Source: Paraburkholderia caffeinilytica (GTDB lineage Bacteria; Pseudomonadota; Gammaproteobacteria; Burkholderiales; Burkholderiaceae). Taken from it: DNA of 64,000 nt. A model generated the notes under the pieces. The model saw only the letters and a program-made list of their open reading frames with translations. It made no database searches and had not been told where the DNA came from. The stretch is from the NCBI RefSeq assembly GCF_003368325.1, contig NZ_CP031466.1:2852001-2916000 (forward strand). Reading direction: 5' to 3'. The translations under genes were made by a program, and so were the position numbers. Shown here one piece after another: positions 18,815-27,591 of the stretch (position 1 is the stretch's first letter; the number at the start of each line of letters is the position of its first letter).

Positions 18815-19558
18815 CTACCTGCGATAAGCGAGCATATCGTCGAGTATCGGGACAACGGCGAGAGTCAGAAGGACGATGGCAAGAGGAACGGTCGACACGA
18901 ACCCCAGGTGTCGAAAGCCCACCGCGCCAGCAAGCCCGCCCACCAGGAACGAGATCAGCAACGATCCGAGAAGTCCGAGTTTCTGCCGATCTCCGCGAAC
19001 CAGATTGCCAGCTGCGTCTCCGACATTCCAATAAAACAGCTTGCCGAGTTCGATGCCGATATCGGTCACGAGACCGGTGACATGTGTCGTCCGAATCTCC
19101 GCTTTTGAAATCTTTGTGATCATGGCGTTCTGCAATCCCATCACGTAACAAAGAAGGCAGACGGTAGCGGGCACGAACAGCACACGGTGTGTTTCCAGAT
19201 TCGAGCCGAGAAAACCGAAGAGGAGAAGCAGCGATGCCTCGAGCGTCAACGGTATCGCGTATTGGCTGTGCAACTGCTTGCGGCGTCCCCAGTTGATCAG
19301 GATCGCCGACGTGGCCGCTCCGACAAGGAACGAGAGTAAGGAACTCAATCCCGCCACGACCACATCGGTATCGCCAAGTGCGAGGTTATCGGCAAGTGAC
19401 GAGACAATCCCGGACATGTGTGACGTGTACTGTCCTACGGCAAGGAATCCACCCGCGTTGGCTGCCCCGGCAACGAATGCGAGCGACCGCCCCAGGCGGC
19501 GATTCGTGACGTCGGTACGCTCGGGTTTCGTGAAACCACGAAGATAATTGATGGGCAT
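18815..19558 (-). CDS. DUF1275 (YoaK-type) integral membrane protein
   Basis: 247 residues from the ATG at 19558; GAGGG nine bases upstream favours it over the in-frame GTG at 19567. Six hydrophobic helices with family landmarks AGAANAGGFLAVGQYTSHMSG near residues 30-50, a GLQNAM segment and IRTTHVTGLVTDIG. DUF1275 proteins are inner-membrane proteins of unknown function. It is not in an obvious operon. Confidence 0.85.
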   Translation of the reverse strand: MPINYLRGFTKPERTDVTNRRLGRSLAFVAGAANAGGFLAVGQYTSHMSGIVSSLADNLALGDTDVVVAGLSSLLSFLVGAATSAILINWGRRKQLHSQYAIPLTLEASLLLLFGFLGSNLETHRVLFVPATVCLLCYVMGLQNAMITKISKAEIRTTHVTGLVTDIGIELGKLFYWNVGDAAGNLVRGDRQKLGLLGSLLISFLVGGLAGAVGFRHLGFVSTVPLAIVLLTLAVVPILDDMLAYRR

Positions 19559-19732
19559 GATGATCACCCTCGGTATCGGCGATGTGACCCAGTAACGATG
19601 CGCAGAAGTTAGCCGATCCTAACATAACGAAGCTGACCGATCCCGATCCACGCAAGCCTGGGCCTCAACGCTGGCTTTATTCAACTGGCGGAGAGCCGAC
19701 AGGCGCATTGGGGGCGCATGCGTGACGCGTGA

Positions 19733-20164
19733 TCAGTGGTACGTCGTCATCGACGACTGCAGCTTCGTCAGCACGCCGTGCTTGAATCGGAACCAGCCTT
19801 GCGAGCCTTGCATCACGACCTCATCGCCTTGCCAGAACACGCGCTTGACCGTCATGCGCTCGCCACAGCGCTGCACAAGCGGAGGGCGGCGGCGAAAGTC
19901 GTACAGCACCGGGCCGGCATCGGTCTGAACAAGCATGCGGTCAACACGGTCATTTTCGTTGCTCACGTCATCGAAATGCGTGAGTGTGCGCGCATCAAAC
20001 CGGTCGAAGATTTCCTTGTCGAGCATCGCCGAAAAATCGTGGTCGACGCGCACGAATTGCAATGCGCCCGAGGGGGTGACGAGCGGGCCGGACGTGTTGC
20101 TCTGCGCATGAGCGCAAGTCCAGAAAGAGGTGGCTGCAAGCGCAGCGACGAACAGTCGTCTCAT
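19733..20164 (-). CDS. Uncharacterised secreted protein
   Basis: 143 residues. A clear signal peptide (MRRLFVAALAATSFWTCAHA, cleavage near 20) is followed by a mature domain of about 120 residues with VQRCGERMTVKRVFWQGDEVVMQGSQGWFRF at the C-terminal half. I do not recognise a named family. The exported nature and normal codon use suggest a real gene. It stands alone. Confidence 0.65.
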   Translation of the reverse strand: MRRLFVAALAATSFWTCAHAQSNTSGPLVTPSGALQFVRVDHDFSAMLDKEIFDRFDARTLTHFDDVSNENDRVDRMLVQTDAGPVLYDFRRRPPLVQRCGERMTVKRVFWQGDEVVMQGSQGWFRFKHGVLTKLQSSMTTYH

Positions 20165-20456
20165 GTTTCCTTTTAGATTCAGCTGCGTCTTCGACGACGG
20201 AGCACGATCCGCAATCGTTCCTGGTGAACATTGTCGTCAATTCTGGTCGATACATCGAAGCTCTGCAACTGGCTGCATTTTGCCTGTCGGCGGTTGGCGG
20301 CACGCGGCCCGTTGTGGCAACCCGGCAGACCGCGAGCGGTTATTCGCGTCATAGCAACGCTCGTCGGCTACTGCACGATCCTGCCGCGTGCCACGGGTTA
20401 CATGGTGTCACGTCGAGCATCGTTACTGCGCGCTGAACTCCACGAAGCGACCGCCG

Positions 20457-21422
20457 TTAGCGGAGCTCTGCGCGAAGCTCGCGCACTCCCCGGCCCAAGC
20501 GATCACGCAAGAGCGTTCCCAACGTCGCCCCGTCGACGTAACCGACCTCGACTGCGATGGCATCAAGGTCAAGGTCGCTGCCGTGGACAAGAGATCGCGC
20601 ACGTTCGACACGCAGGTCCTGGAAGTAGGAAAGGGGCGATTTCCCGAGCACGGCCTGGCAACGCCGCTGCAACGTCCGAGGGCTCGTAGCCAGCGCGCCG
20701 GCTGCAGCCTCTAGCGAGAAACCTTCCTTGAGATGGTCCCGCGCCCACCGCTCGAAGCGCTGAATGACAGGGTCTGCCTGCGCCAGATGGTTGGGGATGA
20801 TGTAGGGCGCTTGCGAAGAACGAAAGTCGGCGAGCAGATAGCGCGAAACGACGGCGGCCACCTCCGGGCTGGCCTTGCGCACTAGCCAGAGGGCGAGATC
20901 GAGATGGCCCATGGCGGCTCCGGCCGTAACGATTCTGCCCGACGGCACGAGCATCCGGGTCTCGTCGAGCCGAACATCCGGGTACCGCTGCCGAAATAGC
21001 GGAGCGAGCCACCAGGTGGTCGTGGCGTCTCCCTGATCCAGAAGCCCCGCTTCCGCGAGGAGGAATGTCCCGATGCAGGAAGCCGCAATATGCGCTCCGT
21101 CCGCGTGCCATTTCCGCAGCTGTTCCATCGCCTGACTCACATCCCGCCGTCCAAGTGCCGGCACTAACGTCTCCGGACTTCCGGTATTGAGCGCAGGAAC
21201 GATCACCCAGTCCGGCTTCGAATCCGGCGCTATCGCCTGTACGGGGATAGCAAGTCCTTGCCCGGACCTGACCTTCTTTCTCACGCCAACGATCGACACC
21301 TCGAAAGAGAGCGTTCCCCCCATCTGCGCAGCTGCAAATCTGTTTGCGAGCCCCAGCGCGTCAAGCAGCACGGTCAGCCCGGTATCGAAAACACCGTCGA
21401 GCGCGAGTATCAAAATTCTCAT
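20457..21422 (-). CDS. GlxA-type transcriptional regulator (DJ-1/PfpI domain plus AraC HTH)
   Basis: 321 residues. The N-terminal class I amidotransferase-like domain (about 1-190) has the characteristic nucleophile-elbow region AASCIGTFLLAEAGLLD; the C-terminal AraC DNA-binding domain (about 215-318) has LATSPRTLQRRCQAVLGKSPL and AIAVEVGYVDGATLGTLLRDRLG. Regulators of this type often control nearby divergent genes. Here the divergent partner is the small isomerase-like gene at 21612 and its broken neighbour. Confidence 0.9.
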   Translation of the reverse strand: MRILILALDGVFDTGLTVLLDALGLANRFAAAQMGGTLSFEVSIVGVRKKVRSGQGLAIPVQAIAPDSKPDWVIVPALNTGSPETLVPALGRRDVSQAMEQLRKWHADGAHIAASCIGTFLLAEAGLLDQGDATTTWWLAPLFRQRYPDVRLDETRMLVPSGRIVTAGAAMGHLDLALWLVRKASPEVAAVVSRYLLADFRSSQAPYIIPNHLAQADPVIQRFERWARDHLKEGFSLEAAAGALATSPRTLQRRCQAVLGKSPLSYFQDLRVERARSLVHGSDLDLDAIAVEVGYVDGATLGTLLRDRLGRGVRELRAELR

Positions 21423-21611
21423 GGCGTGAATGGCCCTAAAGTTGTCGTTTGCGACTGTACCGTTCCGATAGTCGAAAGACTACACTTTTTTCATCGGATC
21501 TGTGGCGCGAATGACAGTCAATTTGTCATTTGCGACAGCGCGATTTCTCTGGCGCAGAGCCGATGCTCAGACCCTTCATCCCGGAACACACATTGCACAA
21601 GGAGTGCACTC

Positions 21612-21905
21612 ATGAAAGTTTTAGCCGTTGCGTCTATCGTCAAGCCGCTCTCCGATGAGGAGAGGGCGCAGATCTTTCCGGTCGAGGTGCCGGCCACGCT
21701 CAAGCTCTATCTCGACGGCAAGATCGAGCAGTTCTGGTTCCGACAGGATAAGCCCGGCGTCATCTTCCTGATGGATGTCGGGTCGATCGGAGAAGCGAAG
21801 GCGGCGCTAGACGCCCTGCCGCTCACGTCCGGTGGCCACGCACAGTACGAGTTCATGCACGTCGGCCCGCTCGCGCCGCTGGGTCTTCTGCTTCAGGGCA
21901 AGTAA
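21612..21905 (+). CDS. Small dimeric alpha/beta-barrel protein, muconolactone isomerase-like
   Basis: 97 residues from the ATG at 21612 with GGAG ten bases upstream. The sequence MKVLAVASIVKPLSDEERAQ, then LYLDGKIEQFWFRQDKPGVIF and a C-terminal LAPLGLLLQ resembles the ferredoxin-like fold of muconolactone delta-isomerase-like and YCII-like proteins found beside NmrA-type NAD-binding proteins. It is divergent from the GlxA-type regulator and was probably first in an operon with the damaged gene that follows 18 bases later. The reaction is unknown. Confidence 0.7.
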   Translation: MKVLAVASIVKPLSDEERAQIFPVEVPATLKLYLDGKIEQFWFRQDKPGVIFLMDVGSIGEAKAALDALPLTSGGHAQYEFMHVGPLAPLGLLLQGK

Positions 21906-21923
21906 GTGCGGGAGGCGCCATCG

Positions 21924-22250
21924 ATGAACACCTCCATCCTCGTTGGTGGCGCCACTGGCAGTGTCGCGACCGAGCGCCTGTTGGAGAAAGGCGTCCCCGC
22001 CCGCGACCCGAAGATACTGCCGACGTTTGAAGATTCGTGGGTCGTCCCGCGGCAACTCGACATGACGAGCGATGCGTCGGTGAAGGCTACAGCGTGCAGT
22101 GGTTCGAGCGCACCACGCGTAGCACGCGACCCGGAACGGCCTCTCGATGGGCTCCAAAGCAATCACTGGTCCGTACACCGGCAACGACTCCCACTATGCG
22201 TCGGCCGTTTGGTTAGGCAAGTGCGAAAAGCCTATCGGAGTTCCGATTAA
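21924..22250 (+). pseudogene. Degraded NAD(P)-binding (NmrA-like) gene remnant
   Basis: The frame opens with MNTSILVGGATGSVATERL, the Rossmann start of an NmrA/NAD-dependent epimerase-like protein, and LLEKGVPAR, but then loses family resemblance within 40 residues and ends after about 108, far short of the usual 280-300. A different frame over 22137-22250 reads RNGLSMGSKAITGPYTGNDS and continues to a stop at the same place, suggesting several deletions or joined fragments. I regard it as a decayed partner of the small isomerase-like gene upstream. Confidence 0.6.
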
Positions 22251-22253
22251 AAG

Positions 22254-22760
22254 TTAGTCAGCCGATTTCTCGTACAGTGCCCAGACATAGCCGCCGGGTT
22301 CTGGCTCCTGGAACAGTCCCGCCCGGATAAAGCCAAGCGACTCGTAGTAAGCGCATAGCCTCGCGTTGTGGACGGCGCAGTCGAGTCGAACAAAACGCCG
22401 GTTCAAACCGCGCACCTTGCTAGCGCACCAATCAAGCATGAAGCCGCCGAGTCCACATCCGTTAAAGCCTTTTCGCACAGAAAGCCCATGCACATAGCCG
22501 GCGATCGGGTCTTGAGGTCCCCAGTGATTATCCTCGCCCAGGTCGAGCGAAAACGTTCCGACGGACATGCCATCCTGCTCGACGACGTAGACTTCTTTTT
22601 GCGAGACATTGTTCAATACCCATCTTGCAGAAAATCCGTCTCCCTCCTTGCCCCACGCATAGTCGTTGTGCGACACCTTCTTTGCGTGCGCATCGTTCCG
22701 GATCTGTGTAAGCACCGGAACGTCATCCGCGGTTGCTCGGCGGACGTTTTTTGAGGTCAT
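22254..22760 (-). CDS. GNAT-family N-acetyltransferase
   Basis: 168 residues, GNAT fold: RRATADDVPVLTQIRNDA at the start, an acetyl-CoA-loop region GYVHGLSVRKGFNGCGLGGFML (about 88-109, with the R/Q-x-x-G-x-G/A pattern relaxed to F-N-G-C-G-L-G) and VRLDCAVHNARLCAYYESLGFIRAG near the C-terminus. It transfers an acetyl group to an unknown amine. Ribosome site GGAG lies eight bases before the ATG. It is the first of a run of minus-strand accessory enzymes. Confidence 0.85.
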   Translation of the reverse strand: MTSKNVRRATADDVPVLTQIRNDAHAKKVSHNDYAWGKEGDGFSARWVLNNVSQKEVYVVEQDGMSVGTFSLDLGEDNHWGPQDPIAGYVHGLSVRKGFNGCGLGGFMLDWCASKVRGLNRRFVRLDCAVHNARLCAYYESLGFIRAGLFQEPEPGGYVWALYEKSAD

Positions 22761-22862
22761 CGCTTATTTCTCCGTTGAGCTGTCTTGATGGGGGAAGAGC
22801 GAAGATTAGCAACGCGCCCTTACGTTTCGCCAAACCACTCCGTGCCGGTGTCAGGTATCGAT

Positions 22863-24017
22863 TTAACCAGCGACGTCATAAATCTTCTCTTCTGTTTTCG
22901 TGGATCTTGCTCTACTAACACTCATCCAGATCATGCCGAGCAATACTATTGGCGTCCAATGCAACAGTGGGGGGTATACAACCGCAAACACAGCCTGAAC
23001 GGGGCTCAACCATATAAAAAACAACGCCGCACGCTCCAATTTACTTGAACCGTTAAGGCACATATCTTTAAACATAAAAGCAATTGGCAATGCGAGCCAG
23101 GCAATGTCATAGTAGACGATGTAGGGTTGTATTGCGATCACGCCGCAACTCGCCACCACGCATTTCAATTCATATCTAATTTCGGAGGACCGCCACATCG
23201 CAGAAACAACGATAACTATTGATGCCGCCAATATCCCCTGAATTGTGTAAGCCAGGGTGGCTGAGCCACCTAGCAATCGTACTAGCCCGTAGAATGTTGG
23301 CATACCATGCCAAATCGGTGGAAAGTTCTCGATCCACAGCACTCTAAATGCAATCGTTGTCTTAATAAACTCAGTAAAAGTATTAAAACCAAGAACGAAG
23401 GTGCTAACTGACCACAGTACAATAGTTCCTATGGCAGCGGAAAAGAATGCCTTCCACTGACGATCGCAAATAAGAACAATGGGAAACAGCACGCCAAACT
23501 GGGGCTTTACACTAACCAATGCTATGAATAGCCCTGCCACGATCGGCCGTGATGGCAACAACGCCAAGCCAAGAGCTGCACATGCCATCGTCAACAACGA
23601 ATTCTGTCCATACCAAATGGCAAGAGCCACCCCCGGAAATGCAAGGAAGGGGCTGATCGTCGTCCAACTCAATGGACGCAAAACCTGCCGCAACGAATAC
23701 ACATAAACAGCAACGCCAATACATGTAAACAATACCAGTGCGTGTTTAAATGTCAGCAAACCGAATGGGATTATGAACAACAGAAAAGGAGGCGGATATA
23801 ACCAGGGCCCACGCAATTCCATAAAGTCGGTTGATGGCTCTAACGCACGCGCCCTCAATAAGTTTAGATCCTGGTTGAAAACCGCATCGGGGCCATGTTG
23901 AAGTGCCGCAACCGCCCCCTTCCAGAAAACAACAAAATCAATACCGATCGTTATTTTCGACAGGATGGCAACGTTCAATACTATTATTGCTGTAGACCAA
24001 ACGAATATGTTCTTCAC
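22863..24017 (-). CDS. Polytopic membrane protein, GT87/DUF2029-like mannosyltransferase
   Basis: 384 residues with about ten hydrophobic helices. GIDFVVFWKGAVAAL near residue 25 carries the membrane-proximal acidic residue expected of lipid-phosphate-sugar dependent (GT-C) glycosyltransferases, and WLYPPPFLLFIIPFGLL matches the DUF2029/GT87 pattern. It probably transfers mannose or another sugar from a polyprenyl carrier on the periplasmic face. Base composition is visibly AT-richer than the neighbours and rare codons are frequent, suggesting recent transfer. No polysaccharide genes accompany it. Confidence 0.75.
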   Translation of the reverse strand: MKNIFVWSTAIIVLNVAILSKITIGIDFVVFWKGAVAALQHGPDAVFNQDLNLLRARALEPSTDFMELRGPWLYPPPFLLFIIPFGLLTFKHALVLFTCIGVAVYVYSLRQVLRPLSWTTISPFLAFPGVALAIWYGQNSLLTMACAALGLALLPSRPIVAGLFIALVSVKPQFGVLFPIVLICDRQWKAFFSAAIGTIVLWSVSTFVLGFNTFTEFIKTTIAFRVLWIENFPPIWHGMPTFYGLVRLLGGSATLAYTIQGILAASIVIVVSAMWRSSEIRYELKCVVASCGVIAIQPYIVYYDIAWLALPIAFMFKDMCLNGSSKLERAALFFIWLSPVQAVFAVVYPPLLHWTPIVLLGMIWMSVSRARSTKTEEKIYDVAG

Positions 24018-24187
24018 AGGAAGATCCCCCGTTCATCATTGATCAATCGATACCAATCAATCAATTTCGCCTACACGTCACTTGCTAATCTGGCGCCCTA
24101 TTGGCGTCACGCGCCGCCCAATCGGTTCATCAGGTCGGCTACGCCTTCAAGTATCGAGCGTGTTAGCCGAACGTCGCTTCCCGGCCA

Positions 24188-24216
24188 AACTGAGCCGAAC
24201 GACAGCCGGCTCAGTT
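24188..24216 (-). terminator. Hairpin after the reductase gene
   Basis: Arms AACTGAGCCG (24188-24197) and CGGCTCAGTT (24207-24216) are perfectly complementary around a 9-base loop, about 30 bases past the stop of the minus-strand reductase gene. On that strand only TTT follows, so it is at best a modest intrinsic terminator. Confidence 0.5.
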
Positions 24217-24245
24217 CGTTAAGTGTTATTCGACGCCGGCCCCGT

Positions 24246-24911
24246 TCACATGGCTGCAACTGTGCTGCGGCGCCGTAGAACAACATGCGTCGCCTTCTCC
24301 GACGCTACGAATTCAACGCATTCGTATCCCAGCGCCCGCAAATCAACCCCTTCGAACAGCGATTCTCCCCGGCCGAGCAGGACCGGCGAGATCGCCACGT
24401 GCAATTCATCAATAAGTCCCTCACGAAGATACTGCCGGATTGTGTCCGGCCCACCGCCGATTCGCACGTCCATTCCGGCAGCGGCCTCGCGTGCACGGTC
24501 GAGCGCCTCGCGAATGCCTCCTGTTATGAAGTGGAACGTCGTGCCGCCTTCCATCTCGATGGGGGGACGGGCATGATGGGTCAAGATGAAGACTGGAACG
24601 TGATACGGTGGGTTGTCTCCCCACCAGCCTTTCCAGTTGGTGTCCGGCCAGTCCCCACGAATGGGTCCGAACATGTTTCTCCCAAGAATCCATGCCCCAA
24701 CATTCTGAAAGCCACGGGCGGCGAAATCATCGTCAACCCCGGTCGTACCGCCGTCCTTGCCGAACAAGGCCCGCTGGAACGTGCGGGTTGGGACAAGCCA
24801 CTGGTGCAGTTCCGTCCCGCCAACGCCGAGCGGATTGTCGATGTCCTGATTCGGACCTGCTCCGTATCCGTCGAGCGAGATGGTGAAGCCGTTAACGCGA
24901 ACTCGTGTCAT
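24246..24911 (-). CDS. DHFR-fold reductase (RibD C-terminal family)
   Basis: 221 residues. A RibD_C/dihydrofolate reductase-like protein: VNGFTISLDGYGAGP at the start, GAWILGRNMFGPIRGDW, VFILTHHARPP, FHFITGGIREAL and the cofactor-binding DVRIGGGPDTIRQYL, ending in ISPVLLGRGESLFEG. It is expected to be a cytoplasmic NADPH-dependent reductase; the substrate is unknown and such proteins are not the essential folate enzyme. A 12-bp palindrome sits 14-25 bases upstream of its start. Confidence 0.88.
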   Translation of the reverse strand: MTRVRVNGFTISLDGYGAGPNQDIDNPLGVGGTELHQWLVPTRTFQRALFGKDGGTTGVDDDFAARGFQNVGAWILGRNMFGPIRGDWPDTNWKGWWGDNPPYHVPVFILTHHARPPIEMEGGTTFHFITGGIREALDRAREAAAGMDVRIGGGPDTIRQYLREGLIDELHVAISPVLLGRGESLFEGVDLRALGYECVEFVASEKATHVVLRRRSTVAAM

Positions 24912-24924
24912 CGTTTGCCTCCGT

Positions 24925-24936
24925 TTAGACGTCTAA
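24925..24936. promoter_or_regulatory. Perfect 12-bp palindrome upstream of the reductase gene
   Basis: TTAGACGTCTAA at 24925-24936 is self-complementary and lies just upstream of the reductase start, where a TetR- or similar repressor could block transcription. Palindromes of this length occur by chance a dozen or so times in 64 kb, so only the position makes it notable. Confidence 0.35.
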
Positions 24937-24977
24937 CGTAACGTAATGTGGACAGCAAATCTGCAGGGAAAAGCCAA

Positions 24978-25466
24978 CTAACAGCGGAGATCTCTGCCAA
25001 GATAAGCGGTGACCGCCCCAGTCAGCGCGATGCCGTGCAATTCCTCGGGCGATGCCAGATGCGCTGCGACAATCTCACGATTATCAAGCCGCAGCTCGGG
25101 TATGCAATCGAGGTGCAGTTCAAAGAAATGCACCCGGTCTCTTCGCCCGTCCCAAATGCCGCACGCGCTGCCCGCAGGAAGCAATGTGTGCGACGACAGA
25201 CCAATCTCCTCCTCCATTTCGCGCTGCGCCGCTGAGTCCGGCGTCTCACCGGGCCGGACACTGCCGCCGGGAAAATTCCATTCGGCCCGGTACGATGACT
25301 TCACAAGCAACAACGCCCGCCCGACGTAGATTGCTACTAGCGCGCCCTCATGGCGAGGCCGTCGAAGGTGCCACCAGGCGCGAGCGAAGCGGAACCCGAG
25401 GCGAAGCGCTATGCGCCAGACAGAGTCGATAAGCATAGCCGGTCGCACTCGCACAAAGCTCGGCAT
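24978..25466 (-). CDS. Nudix hydrolase
   Basis: 162 residues. The Nudix box is complete: G-x5-E-x7-REMEEEIGL within GGSVRPGETPDSAAQREMEE (about residues 73-92), so it should hydrolyse a nucleoside diphosphate linked to another group using divalent metal. Ribosome site AAAGGAGAG precedes the ATG. An N-terminal extension of about 40 residues with a basic hydrophobic stretch (IALRLGFRFARAWWHL) precedes the catalytic domain. Its substrate cannot be told from the sequence. It is in the same strand run as the reductase and HAD genes. Confidence 0.9.
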   Translation of the reverse strand: MPSFVRVRPAMLIDSVWRIALRLGFRFARAWWHLRRPRHEGALVAIYVGRALLLVKSSYRAEWNFPGGSVRPGETPDSAAQREMEEEIGLSSHTLLPAGSACGIWDGRRDRVHFFELHLDCIPELRLDNREIVAAHLASPEELHGIALTGAVTAYLGRDLRC

Positions 25467-25592
25467 GAGGCCTCTCCTTTCATGGTCAGAGGAACTTCCG
25501 GGTGGCCGCGTTAGTGCAGCTTAGGTCATTCAGCGTCCGCCGCACCACTTGCCGGGAAATCGTAGTTTAGCTAGCGGCTACTCTCGCCAGGG

Positions 25593-26288
25593 CTATGGGT
25601 TGTACCGTTCTAGTCGATCGCAGGCAGCGCTGAGATCGGGGAGCACTTCTGCACCGCTATTAGCCAGGAAAGCGGCAGAACGGGTCCCTGCTCCGATACC
25701 CAAGAAATCAATGTTGAGCGCTGTTGCAACCTCCAGGTCCCACCGACCGTCGCCCAACGACAAAATGCGAATCGGCTCGGAGACACGGTATACCTCTTTG
25801 GCGCGTTGGATCGCAGACGCCACTAGCTCCGTGCGATTCTCGTATTCTGACGATGTGATTAAGGTTTCTTCCGAATACGGAATGCCCACCGCTTCGAGCT
25901 TTGCTCGACTGACCCCTCGCACGCCGCCAGTGGCATACACGACGCCCCACTTTGATTGGACGGCGTATTCGGTCAATTTACGCGCCCCTCTTATTTCTCG
26001 CAGAGCGTTGGACCTTAACGAGCGAAGGAATCGCTCCGTTAGATCTGCCTCGAAGGCTGAAACCTGTTGCGGGGATTTTTTCGGCAGATCAGCGCGGGCG
26101 ACTGCCTCAGCCAAGATCCCCGTGTCGGTGTGCTGCTGATAACTATCCCAGTTCGTATCCAACTGGGGAATATCCAACATCCGCAGAGCCTGCACGAACG
26201 CTTCCTGATGCATTGCTACAGAATCAGTTAGCGTTCCATCAATGTCTAGTACGAGGATGCAAGTTTTCGTATTTTTTAACACGCCCAT
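25593..26288 (-). CDS. HAD-family phosphatase (phosphoglycolate phosphatase-like)
   Basis: 231 residues. HAD motif I is LDIDGTLTDS (about 14-23) with nucleophile and acid/base Asp; motif II is the ATGG segment in VVYATGGVRGVSR; motif III/IV is ILSLGDGRWDLEVA. An alpha-helical cap (about 24-95) lies between motifs I and II as in subfamily IA. It probably dephosphorylates a small metabolite. Ribosome site GGAG lies four bases before the ATG. Confidence 0.88.
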   Translation of the reverse strand: MGVLKNTKTCILVLDIDGTLTDSVAMHQEAFVQALRMLDIPQLDTNWDSYQQHTDTGILAEAVARADLPKKSPQQVSAFEADLTERFLRSLRSNALREIRGARKLTEYAVQSKWGVVYATGGVRGVSRAKLEAVGIPYSEETLITSSEYENRTELVASAIQRAKEVYRVSEPIRILSLGDGRWDLEVATALNIDFLGIGAGTRSAAFLANSGAEVLPDLSAACDRLERYNP

Positions 26289-26345
26289 TCACTCCGAAAA
26301 TATGAATGGCCTTCACGGCCCTTCACTGGCTTCCGCAGACGACTC

Positions 26346-26745
26346 TCATCGTTGTTTGTCAAGACTTTCCGCCTGTCGCCGAACCCTGGCAAGCATACGC
26401 TGCCGAATTAACCCACTGACAGGACGGATGATGTACCAATAGGAAGCAAATCGACGACGAACTGCAGCGGTTGGGCAAAACACCCGAGTCTCCGTGCTCA
26501 GTACAGATGCGCCCGATGCATTGGCATCCACGTTGAAACTCATGACGAGCTGCCAGACGTCCATTCTGACCGTCGCCTTGAAGGCTTCGGGAGACCCAAT
26601 GTCCAGCAAACCGCCAGAAAGCCCCGGTCAGTCCAAACGCTAGCCCGGAATCTCCCTCGCGACCGAGAAATGTGAAATCGTCGAGATCAAGCGGGCGTCT
26701 ACGCGACGTTGTCGATTTGATCATCCCGTCATAGTCCTCTGGCAT
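26346..26745 (-). pseudogene. Frameshifted remnant of a SRPBCC-like conserved protein
   Basis: Two minus-strand frames join into one recognisable protein. The upstream frame (from about 26745) has DDFTFLGREGDSGLAFGLTG and AFWRFAG; after about 26608 the sense continues in another frame with DIGSPEAFKATVRMDVWQLV, STETRVFCPTAAVRRRFASY and IIRPVSGLIRQRML. Intact relatives carry these blocks in one frame. A single-base change near 26608 breaks it, and the N-terminal half of the family is missing, so the gene appears both truncated and frameshifted. Confidence 0.65.
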
Positions 26746-26888
26746 GATGCATGGTGGCCCGTTCGGCGCGTACTGCGCCCAGGCCGGGCAAAAAAACCGC
26801 CTCCGCGAATTTTGCCCGGATAGCCTATGTGCAGGCCGCGCCGCGCGCTTGCATCGCAGATCCACTAGGACAACAAGGAACCGAGCAC

Positions 26889-27584
26889 ATGAGCTTCGTG
26901 CATTTTATTGGCGGGGAAAAAGGCGGGGTGGGAAAATCGCTCGTCGCCCGCGTTCTGGCGCAGTACTTCATCGACCGCAATTTGCCGTTTCTTGGCTTTG
27001 ACACTGACCGCTCGCACGGAGCGCTGCTGCGCTACTACGCCGATTTCGCCGCGCCAGCCACGCTCGACGACCACGACAGTCTCGACCCGGTTATCGAGCA
27101 TGCGCTCGAACAGCCCGAGCGCCGCATCCTGGTCGACCTCGCGGCGCAGACCCAGCAACCGGTCTCGAAGTGGTTCGACGACTCCGACGTGCTCGGTATT
27201 GCGCGGGAAAACGGCATTGCACTCACGTGGTGGCACGTCATGGACGCGGGCCGCGATTCAGTCGACCTGCTGCGACAATGGCTCGATCAGTTCGGTGGCA
27301 AGTTGCGCCTCGTGATCGTGCTGAACGAAATCCGGGGCGAGCGCTTCGAATTGCTGGAAACCTCAGGCCAACGTCAGCGCGCCGAAGCGCTTGGTGCGAA
27401 CGTTGTTTCGCTGCGCCATCTTCCCGACACGACGATGCAGAAAATCGACCAGAAGAATTCGAGCTTCTGGGCCGCGGCACATCACCCGGATCGCGCGAGC
27501 ACCGGTCTTGGCATGCTTGAGCGCCAACGGGTCAAGGTCTGGCTCAATCGCGTTTACGAGGAAATCGACAAGGTCGCGCCCTAA
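26889..27584 (+). CDS. ParA/MinD-like P-loop ATPase
   Basis: 231 residues from the ATG at 26889 (AAGGA upstream; a longer frame to 26751 runs through the adjacent pseudogene). The deviant Walker A GGEKGGVGKS (about 8-17) is the hallmark of ParA/MinD proteins, followed by FLGFDTDRSHGALLRYYADF and a switch region RRILVDLAAQTQQP. Later sequence VIVLNEIRGERFELLE fits the nucleotide-specificity segment. No ParB-like partner or centromere repeat is adjacent, so it is an orphan of unknown cargo. A 36-base piece of this gene (27307-27342) recurs at 38355-38390. Confidence 0.82.
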   Translation: MSFVHFIGGEKGGVGKSLVARVLAQYFIDRNLPFLGFDTDRSHGALLRYYADFAAPATLDDHDSLDPVIEHALEQPERRILVDLAAQTQQPVSKWFDDSDVLGIARENGIALTWWHVMDAGRDSVDLLRQWLDQFGGKLRLVIVLNEIRGERFELLETSGQRQRAEALGANVVSLRHLPDTTMQKIDQKNSSFWAAAHHPDRASTGLGMLERQRVKVWLNRVYEEIDKVAP

Positions 27585-27591
27585 CCGGCGA

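Noticed and set aside
24188..24940. Integron cassette array: small accessory genes with GTTRRRY-like cores (GTTAAGT after the reductase gene, GTTAGAC before it) and a hairpin
   Set aside because: The inverted-repeat spacing, partner cores and R''/R' symmetry of attC sites are missing, and gaps next to the other genes show none. No integrase is present.
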